A stretch of DNA of 48,453 nt from Methylomonas lenta. Lineage in GTDB: Bacteria; Pseudomonadota; Gammaproteobacteria; Methylococcales; Methylomonadaceae. Position numbers and translations under genes: made by a program. The stretch lies in the NCBI RefSeq assembly GCF_001644015.1, contig NZ_LUUI01000026.1:1-48453 (forward strand), read 5' to 3'. Within the stretch, counting starts at the first letter, position 1, and each line of letters starts with the position of its first letter. Of this stretch, positions 37,378 to 47,166 are shown piece by piece. The notes beneath the pieces were generated by a model that was not told the origin of the DNA, did not search any database, and worked only from the letters and a program-made list of their open reading frames with translations.

Positions 37378-39166
37378 CCAGTAATACCAAATTACAATCC
37401 AAACGCGAGGCAGTAATCAGATGTCGATGATACAAACTGGAATAATGCTCGCTATCCGGGTGCTCTTCCTGGGAAACCCAACTCAATAGCAGTGTATTTG
37501 CATGCAAGGGACCAATACCGAAGCCCTGGATAATCGTGTGGATGCCAATTTCTGTATTGGGTGCCGAAACGGCTAATGGAAATGCTTGTATTTTGAGCGC
37601 TTTAATTTCCTGTGCTAACTCAGCTTCGGCCTCTTTCCGTAATTTAAGACCTTTAACACCTTTGCCTTGTAATATCTTGACGATGGTTGTGAAACCACTG
37701 TTAGCTTCCAGCCAGGATGAAAAACGGTATAGTGGAAACCGCCGATCATCATTGATCACAAACAGCAAAATATTGGGACGCCAATCCCGTGGATGCTCAG
37801 AGTTTAAACCCGCAGCCAATAAATGCGCTCTGATACGTTGTAAATGATAAGACCTGCGGCCATCTGCCCAGCGGGCAAAAGGTGCTACGCGGCTAATATA
37901 TTCATAAATCCCGAATAAAACGGCTATTGCAACGATGCTGGCAGTCAAGTCGATGGTCATCATGATGCCAAGACAAGCGACACCACCGATCAAACTTAAA
38001 TGCTTGTTATAGTATTTGAATAGCGGCCTGAACGACGGACTCGCGGCACGCGCTTCAAAATAGGTGGCGTAATTGATCAAGCCGTATGAGATTAAGAAAA
38101 ACATCGATACGACTGGGGCAATCAGATTGAGCTGACCAACCGCGATGGTTGCTGCGGCGATAACTGTAGACAATAAAACCCCGCGCCTTGGGTTTCGTGT
38201 CGGACCATGGCCTTCGGCAAAAGGCAGCAAAAAACCAAAAAGTCTGTCTACAGCGATGGATTGCAATATTCTCGGCGCCCCCAAATAAGATGCCATAGCC
38301 GATGATAATGTCGCCGCCAATACACCGGCCAAAATCAGCTCAGGTACAACTGCCACACGGTTCATTGCGCCGTAATCAATCGTCAAATCATGTAAGGATA
38401 AGCTGCCAGCTAACACCACGGTAGTTGCAACATAAATCACCATTGAAATGCCAACAGCCAAAAATGTACCCAAAGGCAAACTGACACCAGGGTCTTTTAA
38501 ATCACCCGACATATTGACACCCTGAGTAAATCCGGTCACAGCGGGGAAAAATAGCGCAAATAAAAACCAAAAGTTTGGCCCATCGGATGGGGCGGCGAAA
38601 TTATCTATTAATAATTGGCTATCCCAGTGGATAAAGCCACCGATGAAAAATGAGGCTAATGAGGCGACAAGAATCACCATAACCAGATATTGCAAGCGGG
38701 TTGCCCAATCAGCGCCCAACCAGGCAAACACAAACAATAAAGCTACGCAGAGGCCGGCTATCAGTTGCGGATTATTAAACGGTTCAGGTAAAACTATGGC
38801 CAACGCCTCACCAAATCCTAAACAATAGAAAGCAATCGAGATCGATTGAGCAATATAGAGGACGATCCCGATTGATCCGCCAAACTCATGGCCTAAGGTT
38901 CTGGAAATCAAATAATAGGGGCCGCCACATTTTACTTTTAAATTGGTTGAAATAGCCGCTAGAGAAAGGCTGGTAATGATGGAGATGGCATTGGCCAATC
39001 CTACGATAACTAACGCGTAGGCCAACCCGGCGCTACCAGTAACATACCCCAGACGCATAAAAAGGATAATACCCAGAATGGTTAAAAAACTGGGGGTAAA
39101 AACACCACCAAAAGTCCCTAAAGTTGGCAGGTGTTGATAGGTTGTTTTTGGTTTTTTAATGGCCAT
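37202..39166 (-). CDS. Cation-chloride cotransporter-like permease (SLC12/APC), frameshifted
   Basis: The membrane part carries the SLC12 opening LGTFGGVFTPSFLTILGIILFMRLGY, the CGGPYYLISRTLGHEFGGSIG helix and FFPAVTGFTQGVNMSGDLKDP, a strong hallmark. About 12 membrane segments run to about residue 430, followed by a cytoplasmic domain. The start is set at ATG 39166; the TTG at 39187 has no ribosome site. The frame leaves the family after WWWGGASSRLSLLLG and ends in about 20 unrelated residues. The true continuation is in the neighbouring frame. It may be recent inactivation, a consensus error, or frameshift-dependent expression. Confidence 0.85.
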   Translation of the reverse strand: MAIKKPKTTYQHLPTLGTFGGVFTPSFLTILGIILFMRLGYVTGSAGLAYALVIVGLANAISIITSLSLAAISTNLKVKCGGPYYLISRTLGHEFGGSIGIVLYIAQSISIAFYCLGFGEALAIVLPEPFNNPQLIAGLCVALLFVFAWLGADWATRLQYLVMVILVASLASFFIGGFIHWDSQLLIDNFAAPSDGPNFWFLFALFFPAVTGFTQGVNMSGDLKDPGVSLPLGTFLAVGISMVIYVATTVVLAGSLSLHDLTIDYGAMNRVAVVPELILAGVLAATLSSAMASYLGAPRILQSIAVDRLFGFLLPFAEGHGPTRNPRRGVLLSTVIAAATIAVGQLNLIAPVVSMFFLISYGLINYATYFEARAASPSFRPLFKYYNKHLSLIGGVACLGIMMTIDLTASIVAIAVLFGIYEYISRVAPFARWADGRRSYHLQRIRAHLLAAGLNSEHPRDWRPNILLFVINDDRRFPLYRFSSWLEANSGFTTIVKILQGKGVKGLKLRKEAEAELAQEIKALKIQAFPLAVSAPNTEIGIHTIIQGFGIGPLHANTLLLSWVSQEEHPDSEHYSSLYHRHLITASRLDCNLVLLDDENKNLSAIDDIEPEDRIIDVWWWGGASSRLSLLLGIFDDTNRRLERLNYSFVSPLP

Positions 39167-39186
39167 ATATTTTCTTGGGTTCAACA

Positions 39187-39479
39187 ATTAAGTGCACTAA
39201 CTTTTAGGAATAGAGGCGGTCAGTGGCTGTAAATCTATGACTGTTCTATTGGGTAACAGATGAGAGGGCTTATAAATAAATATAATCAACTCATCGAAGT
39301 GCAACGATACCAGATTGAAGCATTTAAGAAATTAGATAAAAAAATCAGCAGGCTATTGTCTGCCTATAGTTTGATGGTTTTTACTTTTTATCAGCCAGCT
39401 TAGTCAATTCATAAGTTCCCTATGCAAATACTTAGCTGTAAAATCCGTCACTTTAATTTTTCAATGGAGCAACAAGCAA
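39187..39479. other. Intergenic region without a visible gene
   Basis: About 290 AT-rich bases separate the divergent transporter and YebC-family genes. I saw no ORF of protein-like composition and no convincing terminator; it presumably holds both promoters. Confidence 0.5.
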
Positions 39480-40196
39480 ATGGGTAGAGCTTATCAAAAC
39501 CGTAAAGTGTCTATGGCCAAAACATCGGATGCCAAGGCCAAGGTTTACAGCAAATACGGTCGAGAGATCTATGTGGTTGCTAAAGCAGGTGGTGTTGATC
39601 CGGCGGGTAATTTGGCTTTGCGGGGATTGATTGAGCGCGCCAAGAAAGATCAGGTGCCTACCCATGTGATTGAAAAGGCAATGGATAAAGCCAAAGGTGG
39701 TGGTGGAGAGGATTTTGCGCCTGCGCGTTACGAAGGCTATGGTCCAGGAAGCTGCATGGTGATTATCGACTGCCTCACCGATAATCCTAATCGCACTTTT
39801 GGTGATGTACGACTTTGTTTTACCAAAACAAAATGCAAAATCGGTACCCAAGGTGCCGTTAGTCATATGTTTGATCATGCCGCTATTTTGGCCTTTAATC
39901 ATGCAGATGAAGACGCTGTGCTCGAGGCTTTACTGGCAGCGGATGTCGATGTGACCGATATTGAAAGCGATGACGGCAAAGTCACTGTCTTCACGCCTCA
40001 TGCCGATTACTTCAAAGCCAAACAAGCCTTGCTGGATGCCTTCGGCGAGATTGATTTTGATGTGGATGAAATTCAATTCCTACCTAAAAGTGCCACGCCT
40101 ATTAGTGGCGATGATGTTGTGCTGTTCGAAAAGTTTTTGGATATGTTGAGTGAGCTGGACGATGTACAGAATGTTTATCACGATGCCCAGTTTTGA
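39480..40196 (+). CDS. YebC/PmpR-family DNA-binding regulator (YeeN-like)
   Basis: This 238-residue protein belongs to the YebC/TACO1 family. It shows MGRAYQNRK at the start, then [25 protein letters not shown], and [27 protein letters not shown], which mark the family's three domains. Members bind DNA or act on the ribosome at difficult peptide stretches; which applies here is not evident. The opening RAYQNRK version is closer to YeeN than to YebC. GGAGC precedes the ATG. Confidence 0.92.
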   Translation: MGRAYQNRKVSMAKTSDAKAKVYSKYGREIYVVAKAGGVDPAGNLALRGLIERAKKDQVPTHVIEKAMDKAKGGGGEDFAPARYEGYGPGSCMVIIDCLTDNPNRTFGDVRLCFTKTKCKIGTQGAVSHMFDHAAILAFNHADEDAVLEALLAADVDVTDIESDDGKVTVFTPHADYFKAKQALLDAFGEIDFDVDEIQFLPKSATPISGDDVVLFEKFLDMLSELDDVQNVYHDAQF

Positions 40197-40269
40197 TATT
40201 TGCATTGTTTGATTAGGCGTGGATATTCTTGAAAATTAAGCCTATACACTTGGAATTATAAAGGTTGCT

Positions 40270-40860
40270 ATGATGCCGATTAAAAGCCTTTGCATTTATT
40301 GTGGATCGAGTCCTGGTCGCCTTGATGCCTATGCGCAAGCCGCAGACTCACTTGCCGAAGCAATGGTTAGGCGTAATATCCGTTTGGTATACGGGGGCGC
40401 TAGTATCGGCATTATGGGCAGGCTGGCAGACCGGGTGTTGAAACTAGGCGGTCAAGCGGTAGGCGTGATACCGAAAGCTCTGGCGCATAAAGAAGTGGCG
40501 CACCATGGGTTAACTGAATTGCATGTTACCCATTCCATGCATGAACGTAAAATGCTGATGGCCGAACTATCGGATGGATTTATCGCGCTGCCTGGTGGTA
40601 TAGGCACATTGGAAGAGTTATTTGAAATTTGGACTTGGGCGCAACTGGGGTTGCACCAAAAGCCTTGTGGCTTGCTTAATGTGGCAGGTTTTTATAATGC
40701 CTTGATCCAATTTTTAGATCACGTTTTGGCAGAACAATTTGTTAAAAATCATCATCATGCTCTGTTGATGGTGGAAAGCCAGCCGGAGGCGCTATTAGAG
40801 CGCTTGGTAAATTATCGGTCACCGGGAGCTGAGCATTGGTTGGATCAAGACGAAACTTGA
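40270..40860 (+). CDS. LOG-family nucleotide phosphoribohydrolase
   Basis: This 196-residue Rossmann-fold protein has CGSSPG at 11-16, YGGASIGIMG at 41-50 and the family signature PGGIGTLEE at 108-116, with MHERKMLM before it. LOG proteins split nucleoside 5'-monophosphates into base and ribose phosphate; in plants they activate cytokinins, and in bacteria they serve as general nucleotide phosphoribohydrolases. It lies 73 bases after the YebC-family gene on the same strand. Confidence 0.92.
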   Translation: MMPIKSLCIYCGSSPGRLDAYAQAADSLAEAMVRRNIRLVYGGASIGIMGRLADRVLKLGGQAVGVIPKALAHKEVAHHGLTELHVTHSMHERKMLMAELSDGFIALPGGIGTLEELFEIWTWAQLGLHQKPCGLLNVAGFYNALIQFLDHVLAEQFVKNHHHALLMVESQPEALLERLVNYRSPGAEHWLDQDET

Positions 40861-40927
40861 TTGAAGTATTTCAGTGAGCTGCGATATTGCCTAAATTTTG
40901 ATGCAGACTCAGCTAACGCTAACTGCT

Positions 40928-41134
40928 TATTTGGCTTTCTTGGCTGCAGATATACGTTCAACGTTCTGAATCAGGTTTTTGTTCGCTGGTTTGTAAATTT
41001 CGGATACTTTGTTTCATCCAGTTTGTGGCTTGAATTCTTAGTTCTATATCATAGATATAGCTCGGATTTAATTGAAAGCCTGTGTTAGCGGTTTTAGATG
41101 GGGTGGCCTTGCCGAATTTGCTGATCATCGTCAT
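40928..41134 (-). pseudogene. Probable relic of a short gene (phasin-like tail)
   Basis: On the minus strand an ATG at 41134 with AGGAC upstream opens 58 codons to a TGA at 40958, starting MTMISKFGKATPSK. In the next frame the text just before TAA at 40928 reads VSEIYKPANKNLIQNVERI then SAAKKAK, an amphipathic Lys/Ala-rich end like those of phasin-family granule proteins. The two halves look like one gene broken by a frameshift. Alternatively the 58-residue protein is real as it stands. The phasin link is pattern memory, not proof. Confidence 0.4.
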
Positions 41135-41463
41135 GTCCTAAGTTTTTATTAATTGAGAAATTGCTTATAGACTGGTGCAATTTGATTAATGCCCTTTTTG
41201 GGTGGACGTAATGAGTTAAGCAAAGAAGGTGCCAGCATAGCTTGCTGCCGAGTTGCATTGAAAACATAGTACTCAGGTTAATATCAATGTTGATAAACCC
41301 CGATTTGTCAGTCCAATACTGCCAAATCTGTCAGGTTAATGACGCCGATGATTTCAAACTAGTTGTCTGCCTGCATAGATTGCGTTCGAGAGATTCGGAT
41401 TCAAATAGGCCGTATTACTCCTGTTCCCATTGGCGAATCATTTTGATTGTCTGACCTTGTCTG
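41135..41463. other. Intergenic stretch, nothing convincing
   Basis: This AT-rich sequence lies between the gene relic and the stop of treZ. An open frame at 41242-41454 lacks a ribosome site and protein-like composition. No clear terminator for treZ was found. Confidence 0.45.
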
Positions 41464-43323
41464 TCAACTCATTGGAGCGGGTGTTTGTTCTACCGGAACG
41501 AGCAACCAAATGACCGACCAAGCGGGTAAGCTATCTGCAAAATTTTGACTATCAAGCCCATTGAGTGTTGCATACAGTAATTGGCCTGCCGGTTTGTCAG
41601 TACTGATATCGACGGCAACCTCGCCCAGGTTAAGCAGCGCAGTCAGTCGCGAGCCATCGCCCATTTGCCAGTCAATTTGCAAAGCCAGTGGGCCGATTTG
41701 TTTTGCTAGGCTGTTTGTTAACACCATAGGCAAGCGCGGGATAATTGCTTGCTGACGTAATCTCAATAGCTTGCGATGAAAGCTTAGCCAATCCGATTCT
41801 TCTTCATGATCACAGGCTTGCCAATCCAAAATCGACATTTGAAAGCTACTCAGAGCTGCTGGGTCGGCTATGGTTCTGCGTGCCTTTGCGGTTTCAAAAC
41901 CGGGCATATCGGCAAATTCTCGTCGCCGGGCCTGATTGACGCGTTTTGCTAAATGCGCTTCAAAATCGCAAAAAAAACCAAACGGTTGTCGGCAACCCCA
42001 TTCCTGGCCCATAAATAACATAGTAGGAAAGGGCGCTAATAACAGCAATGCAGTCGCGGCGCGAACGGCCGCTGCCGGGGCTAAATTATGGATGCGTTCC
42101 GCCAATGCCCGGTTACCGATTTGGTCATGATTTTGCAGGAAGCTGATAAAAGCCAAGGGTGATAACTGAGCGCTAGGCTCGCCGCGTGGCGCGTTTCGGT
42201 AGCTTGATATTTCGCCTTGATAGGCAAAGCCTGATGTTAAACAACGGCTTAAATGCTGTAATGGGTGCTGGGTAAAATCCTGATAATAGCCCCAGCTTTC
42301 GCCCGTCAACAAAACATGCAAGGCATGATGAATGTCGTCATTCCATTGTGCGGTGTATTGATTAGGCTTGCCGTTAGTGTCGCGATTTAAGTAACCGGCT
42401 GTATTGCTGTCGTTTTCTAAAATCAGATGAATCTGCCGTTCATCGCCCCATTGTTCGCGCACCTGATTCGCCAACTCGACAAGAAAGTGTGGTTGGCTGC
42501 TGTCGATAATGGCCTGCACCGCATCCAGCCGCAATCCATCAAGATGAAATTCTTCTAGCCAGTACCTGGCATTATGAATAAAAAATTGCCTGACCCAATG
42601 ACTGTGTTTGCCATCAAAATTAAATCCTTTGCCCCAGGGTGTGCGGTGTTTCTTGCTAAAAAAAGCCTCTGCATAAAGATGCAGATAATTGCCTTCCGGT
42701 CCAAAGTGGTTATAGACCACATCTAAAAATACCATCATGCCTTTGGCATGCGCGGTTTGTACCAAGCGTTTTAGATCGTCTGGAGCACCGTACTGACTAT
42801 CCGGGGCAAAAGGCAATACACCGTCATAGCCCCAATTTCGCTGGCCGGGAAAATCCGCGATCGGCATCAGTTGGATGGCGGTTATGCCGAGTGCAGATAA
42901 ATAATCCAGCTTTTCAGTGACGGCATTGAAGCTACCTGCCGGGGTGAAACTGCCGACATGCAGTTCGTAAATCACCGCTTCTTGCCAGGGTCGGCCGCGC
43001 CATTCGTTATCCGTCCAAACCCAGCTTTCCGGATTCAGTAGTTGGCTGTATCCATGCACGTCTGCCGGTTGATAGCGCGAAGCAGGGTCGGGTACATGAT
43101 GTTGTTGGTCAATGCGATAACGATACAACATACCAATATTGACATCGGTCAATCGCAGCAGCCACCAACCTTCAGAGTCAGGCTGCATGGGATAATGGCT
43201 TTCAGTTGCCTGGCTGAGCAAACAGAGCTCAACGTGATGAGCATTCGGTGCCCAGAGACGAAAGCAGGCTATACCGGATGCTGAGAATTCCGTCCCAAAT
43301 GGCATCCGGTGTGACTTGCTCAA
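41464..43323 (-). CDS. treZ: Malto-oligosyltrehalose trehalohydrolase
   Basis: TreZ frees trehalose from maltooligosyltrehalose, the second step of the TreY-TreZ route from glycogen. The 619-residue protein has an N-terminal E-set/CBM48-like domain (about 8-95; FGTEF, FRLWAPNAHHVEL) and a GH13 barrel with DVVYNHFGPEGNYL, nucleophile Asp267 (DGLRLDAVQ), acid Glu303 (ILENDSN) and FLQNHDQIGNRA. The EGNYLHLY segment and N-terminal pattern favour TreZ over glycogen branching enzyme. No treY is in the window. Its start overlaps the stop of the L,D-transpeptidase gene by four bases, so the two are translationally linked. Confidence 0.92.
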   Translation of the reverse strand: MSKSHRMPFGTEFSASGIACFRLWAPNAHHVELCLLSQATESHYPMQPDSEGWWLLRLTDVNIGMLYRYRIDQQHHVPDPASRYQPADVHGYSQLLNPESWVWTDNEWRGRPWQEAVIYELHVGSFTPAGSFNAVTEKLDYLSALGITAIQLMPIADFPGQRNWGYDGVLPFAPDSQYGAPDDLKRLVQTAHAKGMMVFLDVVYNHFGPEGNYLHLYAEAFFSKKHRTPWGKGFNFDGKHSHWVRQFFIHNARYWLEEFHLDGLRLDAVQAIIDSSQPHFLVELANQVREQWGDERQIHLILENDSNTAGYLNRDTNGKPNQYTAQWNDDIHHALHVLLTGESWGYYQDFTQHPLQHLSRCLTSGFAYQGEISSYRNAPRGEPSAQLSPLAFISFLQNHDQIGNRALAERIHNLAPAAAVRAATALLLLAPFPTMLFMGQEWGCRQPFGFFCDFEAHLAKRVNQARRREFADMPGFETAKARRTIADPAALSSFQMSILDWQACDHEEESDWLSFHRKLLRLRQQAIIPRLPMVLTNSLAKQIGPLALQIDWQMGDGSRLTALLNLGEVAVDISTDKPAGQLLYATLNGLDSQNFADSLPAWSVIWLLVPVEQTPAPMS

Positions 43324-44654
43324 TTTGTCAGTGGTTTGACGGGGGTAGCCTCCAGATCGAAAGTGCTTTTGATGCGATTGGCTATTATTCGGGTTTGTTT
43401 TTTGCTGGTAAATGGTCCGGCAACCACTTGATAAACGCCATCTTTTGCTATTTTTCGGGCTGGAATTTGCGGTCCTTGGTGGTTTAGCATCGCGGCTAAT
43501 TTTTGGGCATCGGTTTCACTGTCAAAGCTTTCAGTCACAACCGACCAATCGTTTGCAGTCAACTCGTTAACAACCGGTTGTCCATAAAGTTGCTCGGGGC
43601 GTTGCACTTTAATGGCATCCGCCGTGATTGCAGGTAATTCTCTAGCATTTTGCAAAATAGGTGTTGGAATACCATCCGCTCGATTGATAACAGCATCAAC
43701 ACTAGGCCAGTCGATATCGGCATTTTTTTCAGCGGCCAGCTTTTGCAGTTTTTTACGCAGGTCTTTTTGCAGCTTCTTATCCTGCTTGGACCATTTGTCC
43801 AGTGGTTGATGAGCTTCGATATACAGCATATCTTGCTTCCAGGCCGCTAAATAGGGTTGGTGCACAATACGCACCGGCGTACCAATATCAACCTGATGAA
43901 ACAATTCTTCCACATCCTCTGGGTAAAGCTGTACACAGCCATGGCTGATTTGCATGCCTATACCGTAGGGCTTATTGGTGCCATGAATCAGATAGCCGGT
44001 AAAACCCAATGGCATCGCGTAGTATCCCAGCGGGTTTTCCGGGCCGGAAGGTATCACTTTAGGCAGCGGATCACCCAATTGTTGATGCTCACGTAAAATC
44101 GATGCAGGCACGGTCCAGGCCGGGTTGGCTTTTTTGGCGACAATCTTGGTGGCACCAATCGGGGTATTCCAGCCATCGCGACCAATACCCACAGGATAGG
44201 TTATTACTTTGGCTTGATTTTTAGGATAATAAAACATCCGCATATTAGCCAGATTCAACACCAGGCCATTCCGTGGGGCTTCAGGCAGAATGAACTCCAG
44301 CGGTAACAACACGGACTGATTGGCACTCAATGCCCAAGGATCAAGCCCAGGATTGGCGATGGTAATGTCAGTAAAACCCAAACCAAAATGACGCGCCAGA
44401 TCCGATAAAGTGTCATTTTCATTGGTATCCACAGTGGCCAAATTGCCAACTAACGTTTGATTGTCAGCAATGGAAAATTCGTGGTTTTCAATGGATTCCG
44501 CTTTGCCTGTCCATACAGCAAGATGTGTCTCCTCAGGTGTAATAGACAAGGTTTGACAACCGCTTGCGAAGATAGCAAGCAGCAGCATGGGCATTAAAGT
44601 AAAGTGACTTAAGTTGATACGGAAAACGTTGTGCTGTTGAGTCGATGAAATCAT
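43320..44654 (-). CDS. L,D-transpeptidase lipoprotein: LysM, YkuD, SPOR
   Basis: This 444-residue cell-wall enzyme has lipobox FASGC (Cys33) and a LysM domain at about 75-120 for peptidoglycan binding. The YkuD catalytic domain at about 130-260 contains IHGTNKPYGIG (His224) and the active site SHGC (Ser237 to Cys240). A linker with charged coiled segments and a SPOR-like C-terminal domain at about 365-440 (VVTESFDSETDAQKLAAML, YQVVAGPF) follow. It would form 3-3 cross-links or anchor proteins to peptidoglycan. It leads an operon with treZ and is divergent from the alkaline phosphatase gene. Confidence 0.92.
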   Translation of the reverse strand: MISSTQQHNVFRINLSHFTLMPMLLLAIFASGCQTLSITPEETHLAVWTGKAESIENHEFSIADNQTLVGNLATVDTNENDTLSDLARHFGLGFTDITIANPGLDPWALSANQSVLLPLEFILPEAPRNGLVLNLANMRMFYYPKNQAKVITYPVGIGRDGWNTPIGATKIVAKKANPAWTVPASILREHQQLGDPLPKVIPSGPENPLGYYAMPLGFTGYLIHGTNKPYGIGMQISHGCVQLYPEDVEELFHQVDIGTPVRIVHQPYLAAWKQDMLYIEAHQPLDKWSKQDKKLQKDLRKKLQKLAAEKNADIDWPSVDAVINRADGIPTPILQNARELPAITADAIKVQRPEQLYGQPVVNELTANDWSVVTESFDSETDAQKLAAMLNHQGPQIPARKIAKDGVYQVVAGPFTSKKQTRIIANRIKSTFDLEATPVKPLTN

Positions 44655-44785
44655 AGTCTAAAGCGAAATACAGTAATAAGTGTTTTAAAACATAGCTGTT
44701 TTTCTTAGGGAAAGGGGAGTTTTAACCAAACCTTAATTTTAATTTTACCCAAGGTATTATCAACCTGGGCGTCCACAACTAGGGT

Positions 44786-44819
44786 TTGTCATATGCCTGA
44801 CACATTAAGTTTTTACCAT
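44786..44819 (+). promoter_or_regulatory. PHO box and -10 of the alkaline phosphatase gene
   Basis: TTGTCAT (44786-44792), four bases, then CTGACAC (44797-44803) gives two half-sites with the 11-bp PhoB period. TACCAT follows at 44814-44819 after 10 bases, the same geometry as the porin promoter. The box overlaps the first in-frame ATG at 44793, which therefore should not be the translation start. Confidence 0.75.
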
Positions 44820-44879
44820 GCTTTATTTGATTATGGCTATTGCCGCCGGCAAAACGTTCCATCCATCGGCAAGGTATTT

Positions 44880-46394
44880 ATGCACAACGACTATAAACTT
44901 ACTTCCGGCGCCGTCATACTGGCAGCGCTTTTGCTGGCTGCAACCGACAGTCACGCGCAAAATAAGCTGGAAACGCCGGACTTCTGGTTGGAAAGCGGGC
45001 AAAAAAGTCTTGCAGCCGCCGAACGCCTGAGGCCTAACGAGGGCTATGCCAAAAACGTCATTTTGTTTGTCGGCGATGGGATGGGGATTTCCACCATCAC
45101 GGCAGCTCGTATTTTAGAAGGGCAAGCCAAAGTCGGAAATCGTGGCGGCGAGGAAAATTCCTTAAGCTTTGAACAATTGCCCTATCTGGCCTTATCCAAA
45201 ACTTACAGTGTCAATCAACAAACGGCGGATTCCGCCCCCACCATGACCGCTATTATCAGCGGTGTGAAAACCAATGACGGTGAATTGTCGGTGGGTATGC
45301 AGGTTGCACGCAAGGAAAAAAGTGCTGAGGTGATCAATGTCTACCAAGTTAAAACCTTGATTGAACAAGCCGAGGAACACGGCTTATCAACTGGTATTGT
45401 CTCAACGGCTCGTATCACCCACGCTACACCTGCCGTCTGTTATGCCCATATTTCAGAACGCGATTGGGAGTCGGATGCGCAAATGCCCGCGGACGCTACG
45501 GTTAAAGATATTGCCTCTCAATTGATCGATTTTCCTTATGGTAATGGTTTGGAAGTGGCGCTCGGCGGTGGTCGGAGCATGTTTTTACCTAATACCATGC
45601 CTGATCCTGAAGATGCCGGCAAATTTGGTGGTCGAAAAGATGGTCAGAATTTGACCCAGAAATGGCTGGATCACTACCCTCATTCGATCTACGTATACGA
45701 CAAGGCTGGCTTTGAGGCTATCGATCCCAAACACACCGATCATTTGCTAGGCCTATTCGAACGTTCGCATATGGAATACGAATACGACCGGGCTAGCGAT
45801 ACCGCAGGTGAGCCGTCGCTGACTGAAATGACGGCAACAGCGATAGACATTCTCGCCAAAAACAAAAAAGGTTATGTCTTAATGGTTGAAGCCGGGCGTA
45901 TCGATCATGCTCACCATGCCGGCAACGCCTATCGGGCTTTGACGGATACGGTGGAATTATCCAACGCCGTCCGCAAAGCGCTGGAAAAAACCCACAGTAA
46001 AGACACTTTGATTGTAGTGACTGCAGACCATAGTCACACCTTTACCATTGCCGGTTACCCGGAACGCGGCAACCCGATTATGGGTCTGGTCAAACATCCT
46101 GGCAGCGACACGTTTGCCCTGGATCAAAACGGTCTGCCTTACACCACATTAGGCTATGCCAACGGCCCCGGTTATCGCGGACCAAATGCTCGGCCGGATT
46201 TGGCGGCAATCAATACCGCGCATCCCGATTTTCTGCAGGAAGCCAGCATTCCTCTGGAAAATGAAACCCATGCTGCCGAAGATGTGGCTATTTTTGCTAG
46301 CGGCCCAAAAGCCCATTTATTCCATGGCGTACAAGAGCAAAGTTATATCTATCAGGTGATGGCAAATGCCTTAAGATTTAAACCCGGTTTATAA
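44880..46394 (+). CDS. PhoA-type alkaline phosphatase, periplasmic
   Basis: From ATG 44880 (AAGG seven bases upstream) the protein is 504 residues with a proper signal peptide ending SHA-Q at 26. The earlier ATG at 44793 adds 29 residues that would bury the signal and lies inside the PHO box. Metal and catalytic sites are complete: VGDGMG (Asp66), nucleophile Ser118 in TADSAPTMTA, EAGRIDHAHHAG and VTADHSHTF. It releases phosphate from organic monoesters in the periplasm. With the porin at 9327 it forms a shared phosphate-starvation response. Confidence 0.93.
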   Translation: MHNDYKLTSGAVILAALLLAATDSHAQNKLETPDFWLESGQKSLAAAERLRPNEGYAKNVILFVGDGMGISTITAARILEGQAKVGNRGGEENSLSFEQLPYLALSKTYSVNQQTADSAPTMTAIISGVKTNDGELSVGMQVARKEKSAEVINVYQVKTLIEQAEEHGLSTGIVSTARITHATPAVCYAHISERDWESDAQMPADATVKDIASQLIDFPYGNGLEVALGGGRSMFLPNTMPDPEDAGKFGGRKDGQNLTQKWLDHYPHSIYVYDKAGFEAIDPKHTDHLLGLFERSHMEYEYDRASDTAGEPSLTEMTATAIDILAKNKKGYVLMVEAGRIDHAHHAGNAYRALTDTVELSNAVRKALEKTHSKDTLIVVTADHSHTFTIAGYPERGNPIMGLVKHPGSDTFALDQNGLPYTTLGYANGPGYRGPNARPDLAAINTAHPDFLQEASIPLENETHAAEDVAIFASGPKAHLFHGVQEQSYIYQVMANALRFKPGL

Positions 46395-46452
46395 CCCGCT
46401 AGCCGGCAATAATTAAGAGCTTTGTGAGCGGCTTTTTGGGTTTGGCATATTG

Positions 46453-47166
46453 ATGTTAAAAAATCTCTACCTGTTTTCTATCCTGCTAATACTGGGTTTG
46501 ACTGCTTGTGCCCAATGCAGCGTAAAACCTTTACAAATTCAGTCGCAACAGCCGCTGCCGGCACTGGCGGTTGAATATGAAACAGTCATTTCTTTCGATG
46601 ATACCGACCAAGCGCAGCAAGTCTATTTATGGCGTTTCTACCGGGCAGCGAATCGATTAGAAACCCACAATCTGCATGACAACAGTGGAGAAATCTGGAC
46701 TAGATCGGTCTATGGCAGCATCAGCTACCAACGCGTGTTTCACACCCAACAAGTAATCATCGATTATTTGCCCGGCGACTTGAAAGCTATAGGCGCAAAA
46801 ATAGACTGGCTAGCCCTTAGTACGCTGTTGGATTCAGACATGATTGAAAGTTTGCGATCAGATACCCAAGCAGAATTTCTGGGTCGTCCGGCAACCCATT
46901 ACAAAAACAGCGACCCAAACAAAACTATCGAAATTGTTTGGCTGGAACAAGAGCAATTGCCCGCCCTGATTCGGCGCACAGAGCAAGGGCATACTATTGT
47001 CAGTCGCATCAAGACGATTCATGCTTTGCATCAATCACCCTGGGCGTTACCTGATTCTGCTGATTATAGTGTTACCGATTTTGCCGATCTGGGCGATAAA
47101 GAAAACGATGCTGTTATCAGGCAGATTTTGCCGAAACTCAAAGCGGGTCATAGCCACGCACGTTGA
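46453..47166 (+). CDS. Uncharacterised lipoprotein
   Basis: From ATG 46453 this is a 237-residue protein with lipobox LTAC. The body is soluble and beta-rich (WRFYRAANRLETHN, VYGSISYQRVF, EFLGRPATHYKNSDP), with the look of periplasmic lipid- or polymer-binding proteins, but I recognise no family. A TTG three bases upstream is the alternative start. It lies 58 bases after the alkaline phosphatase gene on the same strand with no clear terminator between, so Pho control by read-through is possible. Confidence 0.75.
   Translation: MLKNLYLFSILLILGLTACAQCSVKPLQIQSQQPLPALAVEYETVISFDDTDQAQQVYLWRFYRAANRLETHNLHDNSGEIWTRSVYGSISYQRVFHTQQVIIDYLPGDLKAIGAKIDWLALSTLLDSDMIESLRSDTQAEFLGRPATHYKNSDPNKTIEIVWLEQEQLPALIRRTEQGHTIVSRIKTIHALHQSPWALPDSADYSVTDFADLGDKENDAVIRQILPKLKAGHSHAR

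Noticed and set aside
40861-41088. 75-codon plus-strand frame directly after the LOG gene.
   Set aside because: It is antisense to a better minus-strand frame with a ribosome site and has no family features.
41242-41454. 70-codon plus-strand frame.
   Set aside because: No ribosome site and no recognisable protein pattern.
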